Below, piece after piece: positions 55,893-64,000 of a stretch of DNA of 64,000 nucleotides. Source of the DNA: Datura wrightii (Eukaryota > Streptophyta > Magnoliopsida > Solanales > Solanaceae); the NCBI GenBank assembly GCA_035772735.1, contig JASDFA010000010.1, forward strand, positions 126,799,501-126,863,500, given 5' to 3'. The notes below the pieces were generated by a model. That model did no database searches, had not been told where the DNA came from, and was given only the letters and a program-made list of their open reading frames with translations. Both the position numbers and the translations under genes were made by a program. The first letter of the stretch is position 1. Every line of letters begins with the position of its first letter.

Positions 55893-57113
55893 TCAGTCGA
55901 AATATTCGACTTCTTCATCTGGTGCTGCTGCCTCGTCCCCCATGTCTGAGTCAGCTCCATCATCGTCATCGGACTCCACATCGGAGTCCTCCCGACGTGT
56001 CTCCTCATCAGTAGTGACATCGTCATCAGTCGGCTCCACGAAGGCTGGTCCCACTCGGCATAAGGCTTTGGCATTCTCACCAAATGGGTAATCCAGCTCC
56101 AGCTGCCATAATTCTTCCTCGGTGGCTGGTCTCCCACCAATCCATAGCTGAAGCATCTGCATGCCGAACATACGTGCCATGTACTGATCGTCACGAGCAT
56201 GTTGCTCGCCCAAAGTCAGCACTGGCCCGTGTGTGGTGTCCGGGGCCTTAGTTTTTGTCACATCGAGGGCCCTCCGCTCCAACTGCGGAATGTAATCCAA
56301 GGCTTTTTCCTCGACATCGAGGCCTAGGAGGAAGGTGGTGATGAGTCCGCCAAACCCGTATCTGTGGCCCTGGTGTAGTCTGGCTCTCTTCATGGCGGAT
56401 ATAATTACCGCCCCAACATTAATCTCAAGCCCTTTCATAAGGGCATACACCAAGCAGACATGGTCCCGGGTCACATCCATCATGTGAACTCCCGGGATCA
56501 AGCAAGAACATACAATTTTCAGCCATATTCTGGCCTCCCTGTTCATCTGCGAATAAGGCAGAGTCTGGTGGTAACCCCTCTCCTTATGTCTACTCCATCG
56601 GGCTGTGGATCGAGCCCCACACAACGTACGTCTGATGTCGGCATATGGTGGGGCGATGTTTAGCTGGCGGAGAATGTGGGCGTCTGTGTCCCGCGCTCCA
56701 ACGATGGCATTAAATTGCTGGGGTTCCAGAGTGACAATCTGCCCTCTGATTTTTATTGTGTGGCTTCTGATGGCCGGGTTCCAATTTGCGTAGAACTCTC
56801 GGACCAAATGAAGGTTGCACTCCTTGGGCTCCTGAAAGATAAAGCTGAGCCCAGCTGCTTCAATCCTTTGCACAATACGGGGGAACTCCTGTGCTAGTGG
56901 TTCCCGTGCAATATGTTCCTCCGGGAAGTACTTGCTCTCCTTATGCTTAGCATACCATTTCTTTCCTTCCTCGGTTACCCACCTTGTTCCGTATTGGTGG
57001 CGTTGGCCACGCGGAACTGCTGGTGCAGCTGGGACTGCGTTGCCCAATCTCATTCTTTTTCTGTCGGTGCCTGAGGTAGAAGCATCCTTGCCCTTATCCT
57101 GTCTACTAGCCAT
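55893..57113 (-). CDS. E: ORF2, putative plant transposon protein (intact)
   Basis: 406 residues, open from MASRQDKGKDASTSGTDRKR to VEYFD. N-terminal basic, low-complexity tail (about 1-40). Conserved core (about 40-300): QYGTRWVTEEGKKWYAKHKESKYFPEE, ECNLHLVREFYANWNPAIR, HTIKIRGQIVTLEP, NAIVGARDTDAH, TRDHVCLVYALMKGLEINVGAVIISAMKRARLHQGHRYGFGGL. Then THGPVLTLGEQHARDDQYMARMFGMQML and an Asp/Glu-rich C-terminal tail (about 360-406). I take it for the putative plant transposon protein domain (I believe PF20167). No catalytic motif, signal peptide or membrane helix is evident, so no function is assigned. ATG 57113 lies six bases after a splice acceptor (57119). The upstream in-frame TTG lies within the acceptor region and is not used here. 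Confidence 0.85.
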   Translation of the reverse strand: MASRQDKGKDASTSGTDRKRMRLGNAVPAAPAVPRGQRHQYGTRWVTEEGKKWYAKHKESKYFPEEHIAREPLAQEFPRIVQRIEAAGLSFIFQEPKECNLHLVREFYANWNPAIRSHTIKIRGQIVTLEPQQFNAIVGARDTDAHILRQLNIAPPYADIRRTLCGARSTARWSRHKERGYHQTLPYSQMNREARIWLKIVCSCLIPGVHMMDVTRDHVCLVYALMKGLEINVGAVIISAMKRARLHQGHRYGFGGLITTFLLGLDVEEKALDYIPQLERRALDVTKTKAPDTTHGPVLTLGEQHARDDQYMARMFGMQMLQLWIGGRPATEEELWQLELDYPFGENAKALCRVGPAFVEPTDDDVTTDEETRREDSDVESDDDDGADSDMGDEAAAPDEEVEYFD

Positions 57114-57118
57114 TGTAC

Positions 57119-57824
57119 CTGTCAATATAAATTAACAAGCACAAAGTTAAGCTATAAAGTTGTTAACTTAGGCTAAGGTCGGGTTACACAATGTTTACCC
57201 CACCCTTAGGCCTTAGCTACTTTTACAAAACTACGGCAAGGATAACTCTATTTACACCAAAGACAACAAGTATACACTTTATGCTTAGTGCGTTCACAAA
57301 AGAAATTTCGACAGGATAACGGTTAGTGTACTACTCAGACTTCATACAGCTAATCCCAATCCTACTATCACTAACAATTCAATCATCACACTTAGCAACA
57401 AAAACAACAAATAAAAATAAAGGCAAAAACATTCCATATACAATTGATTCCAAATAATCAAACCAATTTACACAATTTTTGCATTTTCCCCAACAATTCG
57501 AGAATTCGTCTTCCTATAACATTCACACAATATTTACCTCGACTTATCTCAATTTACTACCACACCCCGGCATAGAATTCATCAAATTATCAAGTTGCCC
57601 AAGTCAAATTCAATAACCCAAGCCCTAGAATGCAATTTTTCACTCAAATCTGAATTATTCACGTAATCGACAAGTTCAATCGCTAATTACAACAATCCGA
57701 ACATATATCAATCACAAATAACTCAACATCATGTTAAATTGCTACTTGGGGTGATATATCTCACCTCACATGCCCAAATTCGACTAAAATCGCCAAAAAT
57801 TTGAGAGAAACGAGGAAAACGTAC
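57119..57824 (-). other. E: probable 5'-leader intron of ORF2
   Basis: Minus-strand donor CAAAG|GTACGT at 57824 and acceptor TTGACAG|GTACA at 57119, 706 bases, AT-rich. The donor differs at one base from A and F (GTATGT) and remains acceptable. Confidence 0.55.
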
Positions 57825-57976
57825 CTTTGAGTTGAAGAATCGAAGAAACTTGACATATTCCTTGCCTAATAGCGTGGAATGTTGGTTGGGGAGGGGGATT
57901 TGGGTGTTTTGGTCGCGGAGAGTAGAAGAAATGGGGAAAAATTGGGCAAAATCGGGGTTAATTTAAAGAAAAACAC

Positions 57977-58161
57977 GTGGGTCACCCGGCAACCCGGTGT
58001 GACCCGGCACCAAATATAAGGCAACGTGTCACGGAGGGTAACGCGGAGACCCTCCTCCGTGACACAGAGCCAACGCGATGGCTCTCTGGAAATTTTAAAA
58101 ATCCGGATTTTGCCTTCAACGTGTCACGGAGGGTAACGCGGAGCCCTCCCTCCGTGACACG
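57977..58161 (-). promoter_or_regulatory. E: internal palindrome cassette upstream of ORF2
   Basis: CTCCGTGACACG / CGTGTCACGGAG pairs at 58120-58161 and 58026-58068 (the outer end of the latter altered to ACACAGAG), and GGGTCACACCGGGT / CCGGGTGACCC at 57979-58006. The TATA-like sequence seen after the first pair in A is not kept here. Same position relative to the intron as in A and F. Confidence 0.42.
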
Positions 58162-58433
58162 GAGCCAACGCCCCAGTGCACTGTTTCTTCAATAAAATTA
58201 TTTTTTCATACCTTGCCTTATTTTTTCCGCTTCCATGCATATTTTTCTCCATTTGACCTGAAAATCACTTCACTAAACGAAATTGGTTAGATTAATAGAT
58301 TTCCCTAACTAAAATGAAAAAAAATACTAACTAAAACGAAAAATTTGTACGAAATCAAGAAAAAGAAAAATAAAATAAAAATACAAATTAATTACACTCT
58401 ACTAAAAGAAGAAAAATAGAATATTTTTCTTTT

Positions 58434-58483
58434 CACGGGTTGCCTCCCGTGCAGCGCGTGGTTTACCGTCGCGGCTCGACGTC
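58434..58483 (-). ncRNA. E: tandem hairpin element after gag-protease
   Basis: Minus strand: CGTCG-AGCCG-CGACG (58481-58467), then CACGGG-AGGCAA-CCCGTG (58451-58434). The spacer reads CGCGCT where A, B and F have GGCGCT. It starts about ten bases after the stop of ORF1. Confidence 0.65.
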
Positions 58484-58491
58484 CATTATGC

Positions 58492-59433
58492 TCAATTATC
58501 TACTAGGGTAAGGGACGATTTTTCACGATCCTTGTCCTCCCCCCAGTAGTGCTCAACCTCATCTGGTGGCCTTCCTGTTAACTCTCGGGAATCATTCATT
58601 ATATTAGCATTCCCATGATCAATCACATTGATCACCGAGAGTTCCTCATTTACAATCGGGAGCTTGGGTGCTTTGTACACGTCAAACACTTCTATCTTGT
58701 CATGTGCCCGCATTGTAAGTTGACCCGCAGCTACATCAATTAATGCTTTTCCGGTTGCCAAAAAGGGTCATCCCAAAATAAATGGGACTTCAGCATCTGG
58801 TTCAAAGTCCAGAACAATAAAATCAACCGGAAAAATGAGGGAGCCCACTTGCACTAACACATCCTCAACAATGCCATCCGGCTTAGCTAAGGACCTGCCC
58901 GCTAGCTGCAAGATTACCATTGTAGGTCTAGGACTCCCTAGACCTAACTTTCTGAATACCGAAGATGGCATCAGATTTATACTTGCCCCCAAGTCGCATA
59001 ATCCACGAGCTCGGATACTTTGCCCAATAGTCAGCTGGATAGTAAAACTTCCAGGGTCTTTCAGTTTCGTGGGCAGTCTATTCTGAATCCGGGAAGTGCA
59101 TTCCTCCGTTAGAGCCACCGTAGCATACTCAGTCAAACGACTTTTGTTAGCCACGATATCTTTAATATATTTTGCATACTTTGGCACTCCCTGCAAGACA
59201 TCAACAAGAGGTAAGTTAACATGTACCTGTTTAAGCACCTCCATGAATTTCTTGAAACACGCCTCCTCCTTGTGTTTCTTAAGTCGTTGAGGGAACGGGG
59301 GTGGAGGCCTTTCTGATTCTGCTTCTTTAGTCTTCCCCCTATCAGAACTTTGTTCCTCCTCAACATCTGCTGCTCCTGACTTTTGAGGCGGTCTTTCCGG
59401 TTCCACCTCCTTCAACTGTAAGCCACTCCTCGT
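58492..59433 (-). pseudogene. E: retropepsin-like protease region
   Basis: RSGLQLKEVEPERPPQKSGA, CFKKFMEVLKQVHVNLPLVDVLQGVPKYAKYIKD, RARGLCDLGASINLMPSSVFRKLGLG (D-L-G loop, about 59005), VDFIVLDFEPDAEVPFILG, a single TGA at 58765-58767 in place of Arg of FILGRPFL, then ATGKALIDVAAGQLTMRAHDK to the end. It is entered out of frame because of a seven-base duplication at the end of gag. Confidence 0.88.
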
Positions 59434-60895
59434 GGTCACTGGTCACTGTATTTACCTGCTTCGGATTAGGATCCATGTCGCTAGGTAGTCCTCCTCTGGG
59501 TCTTGTATTTTGGGCACTAGCAAATTGCCCAAACTGATATTCAAGAGCCTTGGTCGCCAACTGATTGTTCTTCACTTCGGCTGCCAATTTAACATAGTCA
59601 GCCTGCAATTGTGCCTGATTAGCGATCATGGTCTTGAACATCTCCTCAATGGTAGGTGATGGTGGTGGAGGAGGGGCATTGTGATTTCTGAATTGAGCTT
59701 GAAAGTTTTGTTGCCCTCCTTGATTTCTCTGCATACCCTGACCAGACCCTTGGCCTTGTTGGTTGTTGCTACCCCACGAAAAATTTGGATGGTTCCTCCA
59801 ATTTGAGTTGTAGCCACTACCAAACTGCTGCTGATTTCTCTATGCATTGCCCACAAAGTTAACAGAATCAGGATTTGCACCACAACACTCAGCTGAATGC
59901 TCACTACTACCACACACTTCACACCACATCTGCTGGACTGCATTGACTGAAGCTGAAGGCGGGTTCAAGTTCATATTGCTGAAGTGGTTATTTAACTGAT
60001 TTTGCAAGGCAGCTATCTGTGTAGCGATAGCTGTAAATCCATCCACTTCAAGCACTCCTGCTTCTTTCCTTGCTCCACCTCGAGATGAATCTGCATTCCA
60101 TTCTAGATTGCCTTGTGAAATTCGGTTGTGCAAAGTGTACAGCTCCTCGTAAGTCTTTTCCAGCGCTTGCCCTCCAGCTGCTGAATCTAACATAATTTTA
60201 GTGTGGGGTTCCAAACCCTCAATAAATGTGTGTACCAATACCTCATTGGACTGATGATGATGAGGACAGTCCCGCAACATGGATTTAAATCTTTCCCAGG
60301 CTTGATATAGATTTTCTCCCTCCCTCTGTTTAAAACTTAGAATTTGACTTCTAAGTCTGGCTGTTTTACCAGAAGGGAAAAATCTAAACAAAAACTTCCG
60401 TGCAAGATCATCCCACGTTGATATAGAATTGGGTGGTTCAGCTTTTAACCACCTCTTGGCTTCACCAAGTAAGGAAAACGGAAATAAGGTGAGTCGAACA
60501 TAATCAGGTGACACTCCAGCGGGTATATAAGTGTCACTTATCTCCAAAAAGTTTTGGAGATGTTGTTGTGGATCTTCATGAGGGAGACCAGTAAATTGCC
60601 CGCTTGTGTGCAAGAGTTGCACCATATTCTGCTTTAATTCAAACCTCCCTCCAGGCTCTGGTTTGCGGATGCTAGAATGTACATTGTTAGCGTGTGGGAT
60701 TGCCACCTTGCGAACCGGCCTTGCTGCTGCTTCATCGGGCACTAACACTGCCCTCACAACTGGTGGATTTTGTTGCTCCATAATAGACTGTCTGAGCAAC
60801 TGCAGCTTCTTTTGTAGAGCTTCTCTACGTTGACTATGAAATTCACGTTTAGGCTCTAAGTAAGATTCCACCAGCTCTTTGTCCCTTGCCAGTGT
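59434..60895 (-). pseudogene. gag: E: gag
   Basis: Frame TLARDKELVESYLEPKREFHSQRREALQKK opens after a TGA at 60896-60898 with no ATG before MEQQNPPVVRAV. It is open to TAG at 59840 (Gln in A and F). Capsid core RFELKQNMVQLLHTSGQFTG to RFFPSGKTARLRSQILSFKQREGENLYQAWERF, LDSAAGGQALEKTYEELYTL, knuckle CEVCGSSEHSAECCG (about 59925-59875), Gln/Asn-rich stretch and proline run (about 59660). A tandem GGTCACT duplication at 59434-59447 shifts the frame. Only these two lesions separate it from a full-length Gag. Confidence 0.9.
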
Positions 60896-61011
60896 TCACA
60901 GAAATCAAGTCCGCAAAATACAGGCTAAGACCAAGTTGTTAACACTTAAGACAATAAAAATAAAAATACAGTAAATTTACACTAAACACAATTTCACAAA
61001 TTTGCCTAGCC

Positions 61012-61029
61012 TCCCCGGCAACGGCGCCA
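61012..61029 (-). other. E: primer binding site (tRNA-Asp)
   Basis: Minus-strand TGGCGCCGTTGCCGGGGA, a full 18-base match to the complement of the tRNA-Asp 3' end, six bases inside the LTR end. Confidence 0.9.
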
Positions 61030-61035
61030 AAAACT

Positions 61036-62474
61036 TGTTCGGCTGTTTCGGTTGGTATTATATATTATAAACTGACACGCAAGTGCACGTGGTCAAACAA
61101 GTAATAAAGTGGCTAAGTAAGCCAAGTATCGATCCAAGGAGGCTCAGGATATGTAAAATTTGCCTAAGTATACTATATTCTTATCTTACTTCTAATTATG
61201 CTAACAACAACGTAACCAACAGTTAAATGAGTTTTTGTTTATAAAATCTATATATACTAAAACTATTAACAATTATTTACTGTGAATTTAAACTATGGAT
61301 ATGAGCATGCCAAGGTTAAGAACAAGTAATGAATTCGATTATAATAATAATTCGGTTAATCTCTTCTTCATGTTGCTAGCCAAGAACAGTAGCCTAGAAA
61401 TTAAAACTCTCGTATTTAATTTCACTTAAGAATCATAAACCATTCGTCTACATTTCTGTGATCAAATGCAATTTATGACCTAGCAATACAATTCTGGTTC
61501 CTAAATTGACTAATACGGCTTTCAAGTATATTTCTATCAGGAAAGCACATCAAAACCCAATTTTCCCAAATCAAGTTAAGAACAATACCCTATTAATTCA
61601 CAACTTTCCAATTTCTTGCTCTCTCGAGTGAAATTGGACTTTTTAGATGTACATTAATGTCGGCCAAGCACTAATGCAGTAAGAACAAGAATTAATAGAA
61701 CAACATGAAAGAAGAAGAAGAAAACCATATCATTTACAATCAAAATTCACTACACATGTTCAAAACCTTAGCAAGGAAGAGAATTAGCCACTCATTTGTG
61801 GATTGATCATCCTAAAATAAGTGTAAATCATACATACAATTGATTGAAAGAAGAAAGGAAGAGAAGAAATCCCTTAGATTTTTCGTCCCTCAACTGCTGC
61901 TAACCCACGTCCTAGCTCCACCAAGTCTGAACTAATTAAAATAAACCTAAGTGTGCTATTTATACTAGAGGGAAATTTTTCCCGGAATAACAAGCAACGT
62001 GTCACGGAGGTCAACGCGGAGCACTGCCTCTGTGACACGGCGTGGACGCGGACCTTCACTGGAAATCCAGGTTCCGGTAAAATAGCCTCAACGTGGCACG
62101 GAGGCCAACGCGGAGGCCTATCTCCGTGCCACGGAGCTGTCGCGAGGCCTCACTGGAATTTGCCATTTAATTTCCTCTCCAGGCAGTGTGCCTTCGTGAT
62201 GGTAGCGTGGCACGGCTCCATCGCGGAGCCCCTATAATTTGTGCATTCCAATGTCTTTTCCACGCTCGTATCCAAGTCCAACTCCGATATATTTCCAACA
62301 TGCATTTTAGCTCCTAAAAATCATATTTTCCTGCAAAACAAATGCTAATCATGTTGGTTAGTATAAATTCACATTTTATTACCAATTACATGAGAATATA
62401 TACATATTGCACACAAACAAGGCGAAAATAATACGTTTGAGTATCACTTGGGCATATAAATCTTCCCAAGATCA
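61036..62474 (-). repeat. E: 5' LTR
   Basis: TGATCTTGGGAAG (62474) to CAGCCGAACA (61036), 1439 bases. Reverse TATAAATA at 61957-61964, U3 palindromes at 61998-62230. Confidence 0.92.
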
Positions 62475-62677
62475 CGTGTCGCGCCTCTCATTGAGGTAGC
62501 AGGCCTGGCGCCCCGCGCTGGCCAGTGCACTACTAGATGGCGTGTCGTGCTGGCCCTGCGCGCACGAGTCCCGTCCGACCGTGCTTCCAAAGATTTTTCC
62601 ACACACGTCAAGCTCTTCTTACTCGTCACCAATCCATGTGTACGCTTACTAATCGTTAACATTTATGGGGTGTAACA
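62475..62677 (-). repeat. C: 5' LTR, second segment
   Basis: Outer end of the C 5' LTR: minus-strand TGTTACACCCCATAAATG at 62677. It matches 45265-45476 of the 3' LTR almost base for base. CGTGT at 62475-62479 is the second copy of the E target bases. Confidence 0.88.
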
Positions 62678-62682
62678 AGATT

Positions 62683-64000
62683 TCCATGAATCTAAGGTGG
62701 GAGAGAACCCACAGGAGATCGTGGATAAGATTAGAAAGATCACCCAGATCATGGGTGTCAGTTCCTCGGGGAGTACCGACTTGGCTGCCTACCCGCTAAA
62801 AGGGGTATCCTAGATCTAGTAAAAACAGTGGAAGGAGGGGAGACCAGGGGGAGTAGGACTTATGGAATGGGAGGAGTTCACTACAGCCTTCCTAGAAAAA
62901 TTCTTCTCTCGGGAGCTCAGGGAGGCGAAAGTGGCGGAATTCATAAATCTAAAACAAGGATATCGGATGCCAGAACATATGCACTGGAGTTCACATGGTT
63001 ATCTAAGTATGCTCCAAAGATGGTAGCTGAGCCAAGGGCTCGCATGCTGAAGTTTGTGAATGGAATTTCGAATTTGGTCCTTAAGGAGTGCAGGACAACA
63101 ATTCTTATCAAGGACATCGATCTCTTTAGTCTCATAGTTCATGCCCAACAAATTGAGGCAGAAAAATTAAAAGATTTAGAGCGGGAGACAAATGGGCAAG
63201 AACCTACTAGTCAGATTATGGACATCAGAGATCTGGCGGTAATAGCTGCCCATAGCAGCAGCAGCAGCATCAGTAGTGGGCTCTAGCACCAATTATAGCC
63301 AGTGCCCTTACTTTTTAGTCCCGCAAGGATCAGAGGGGTGGAGAATCTGTCTCTCACTCCTAGAGCTACAGCGACAGCAATCGCTACCCAGCTTGCCCTA
63401 ATTGTGGCAAGAACCACCTAGGAGAGCGTCTTCAGGGTCGAGAGGGCTATTTTGGTTGTGGACAACTTGGTCATCGGCTTAGAGAATGCCCGTCAACAGG
63501 ACGGGGAAGGTCACAATCCACTACTTCAGCAACTCCAGTAGGTCGACCAGCTCAACAGGCCAACACTTCAGGTATGAATGGGGGCCAGTGCCAAAATTGT
63601 TTTTAAGCATTGTCTTCTCGTCAAGATCAGGAGAGCTCACCTAATGTGGTCACGAGTATGTAATGCCTTTTTCATCTAAACGTGTATGCCCTACTAGATC
63701 TATGAGCCACAATTTTGTTCGTGACTCCCTATGTAGCAATCCAGTTCGATATCAGTCCAGAGGTCATCTCAGAACCATTCTCAGTCTCCACCCCAGTTGG
63801 CGAGTCAGTTAGAGCCAGCCAGGTATATAGAAATTGTCCAGTCTCAATCTTCAATAAGGTCATTCCAGCTGATCTTGTAGAGTTATACATGTTTAACTTT
63901 GACCTCGTTCTTGGCATGGATTGGTTATACTTCGGTTATGCCTCAGTGGACTGCAGAACTAGGGTCGTCAGGTTTCAGTTCCCTAATGAGCAAGCTTTAG
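62683..64000 (+). pseudogene. gag: D: gag C-terminal part and protease start
   Basis: Resumes D gag: HESKVGENPQEIVDKIRKITQIMGV, then EEFTTAFLEKFFSRELREAKVAEFINLKQG (about 62865-62960), YALEFTWLSKYAPKMVAEPRARMLKFVNGIS, and a basic linker. A zinc-knuckle region follows near 63390-63495: CPNCGKNHLGER then YFGCGQLGHRLRECP, where the first Cys of the knuckle has become Tyr. The protease begins near 63680 (YALLDLRATILFVTPYVAIQFD, active loop damaged) and continues with VLGMDWLYFGYASVDCRTRVVRFQFPNEQ to the window edge. Stops near 62818, 63284, 63318, 63602 and 63659 and at least two frameshifts. Confidence 0.85.

Larger units (their letters stand above)
52560..62474 (-). mobile_element. E: pol-less Athila/Tat-like retrotransposon with ORF2
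   Basis: Minus-strand member of the A/F family, and the best preserved. LTRs 52560-53997 and 61036-62474 differ at only a few positions by eye. The target duplication is CGTGC / CGTGT (52555-52559 and 62475-62479). Perfect tRNA-Asp primer site, gag-protease with few lesions, tandem hairpins, palindrome cassette, intron, and an uninterrupted ORF2. No RT, RNase H or integrase. It lies within the 5' LTR of C and is the youngest visible layer there. Confidence 0.95.
44484..62677 (-). mobile_element. C: Tekay/Del-like chromovirus, split by E
   Basis: Minus-strand element with TGTTACACCCC ... GCGTGACA LTRs, a tRNA-Met-type primer site, gag, protease, RT, RNase H, integrase, chromodomain and polypurine tract. 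It has a perfect target duplication AGATT at 44479-44483 and 62678-62682. Its 5' LTR is interrupted by E at 52560-62474. All genes carry stops. The C-terminal chromodomain (EEILVAILDRQVCRLRTKDV and TWEAEDDM, about 45790-45930) is of the Tekay type. Confidence 0.93.

Noticed and set aside
388..64000. Host cellular genes, tRNA or rRNA genes, CRISPR arrays
   Set aside because: Both strands were read for known protein motifs and RNA gene signatures. Only retrotransposon features were found; tRNA-like words are primer sites 12-18 bases long.

Overview
This window looks like a nested retrotransposon block from a large dicot plant genome. Lineage-level repeat similarity makes Solanaceae plausible, but the sequence alone does not prove it. 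I see no cellular gene, tRNA, rRNA or CRISPR array. Nearly every base can be assigned to an LTR retrotransposon of the Ty3/gypsy superfamily, or to a fragment of one. Two kinds dominate. (i) Chromodomain-bearing Tekay/Del-like chromoviruses: T (3' part at the left edge) and C (minus strand, 44484-62677). They, or relatives of them, carry gag, protease, RT, RNase H, integrase and chromodomain, all decayed. (ii) Non-autonomous Athila/Tat-like elements with a tRNA-Asp primer site: A 3034-12744, B 20294-27889, F 28295-38047 and E 52560-62474 (minus). These keep gag and a retropepsin-like protease but have no RT, RNase H or integrase. A, E and F add a second ORF (ORF2, about 400 codons) of the putative plant transposon protein type.

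Layout. 1-387: end of a minus-strand B-like LTR (Z), inserted in T. 397-1923: T integrase, chromodomain and polypurine tract. 1924-15384: T 3' LTR, split by A and by a solo LTR (13170-14589, target duplication ACGCC). 15385-17140: minus-strand LTR D', cut by T. 17141-18853: old minus-strand protease-RT-RNase H remnant G, into which D' and H inserted. 18854-38366: plus-strand LTR H, split by B (duplication ATTAC) and F (duplication GCATC). 38367-41186: minus-strand Athila/Tat-like LTR and internal remnant K. 41187-41554: very short TRIM-like element. 41555-44483 and 62678-64000: plus-strand gypsy D (LTR, primer site, gag, start of protease), split by C (duplication AGATT). C's own 5' LTR is split by E (duplication CGTGC/CGTGT).

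The most interesting object is the A/E/F family. Downstream of gag-protease lies a pair of short hairpins whose stems covary with the diverged family B. Then come palindromic GC-rich repeats also found in the LTR U3. These are followed by a probable intron of about 0.7 kb, with matching splice sites in all three copies, and an ORF2 that starts just after the acceptor. ORF2 is open in E and carries a single in-frame stop in A and in F, whereas gag-protease is more damaged in every copy. This looks like a second, spliced and possibly self-promoted transcription unit carried inside a pol-less retrotransposon. All functional statements about it are inference.
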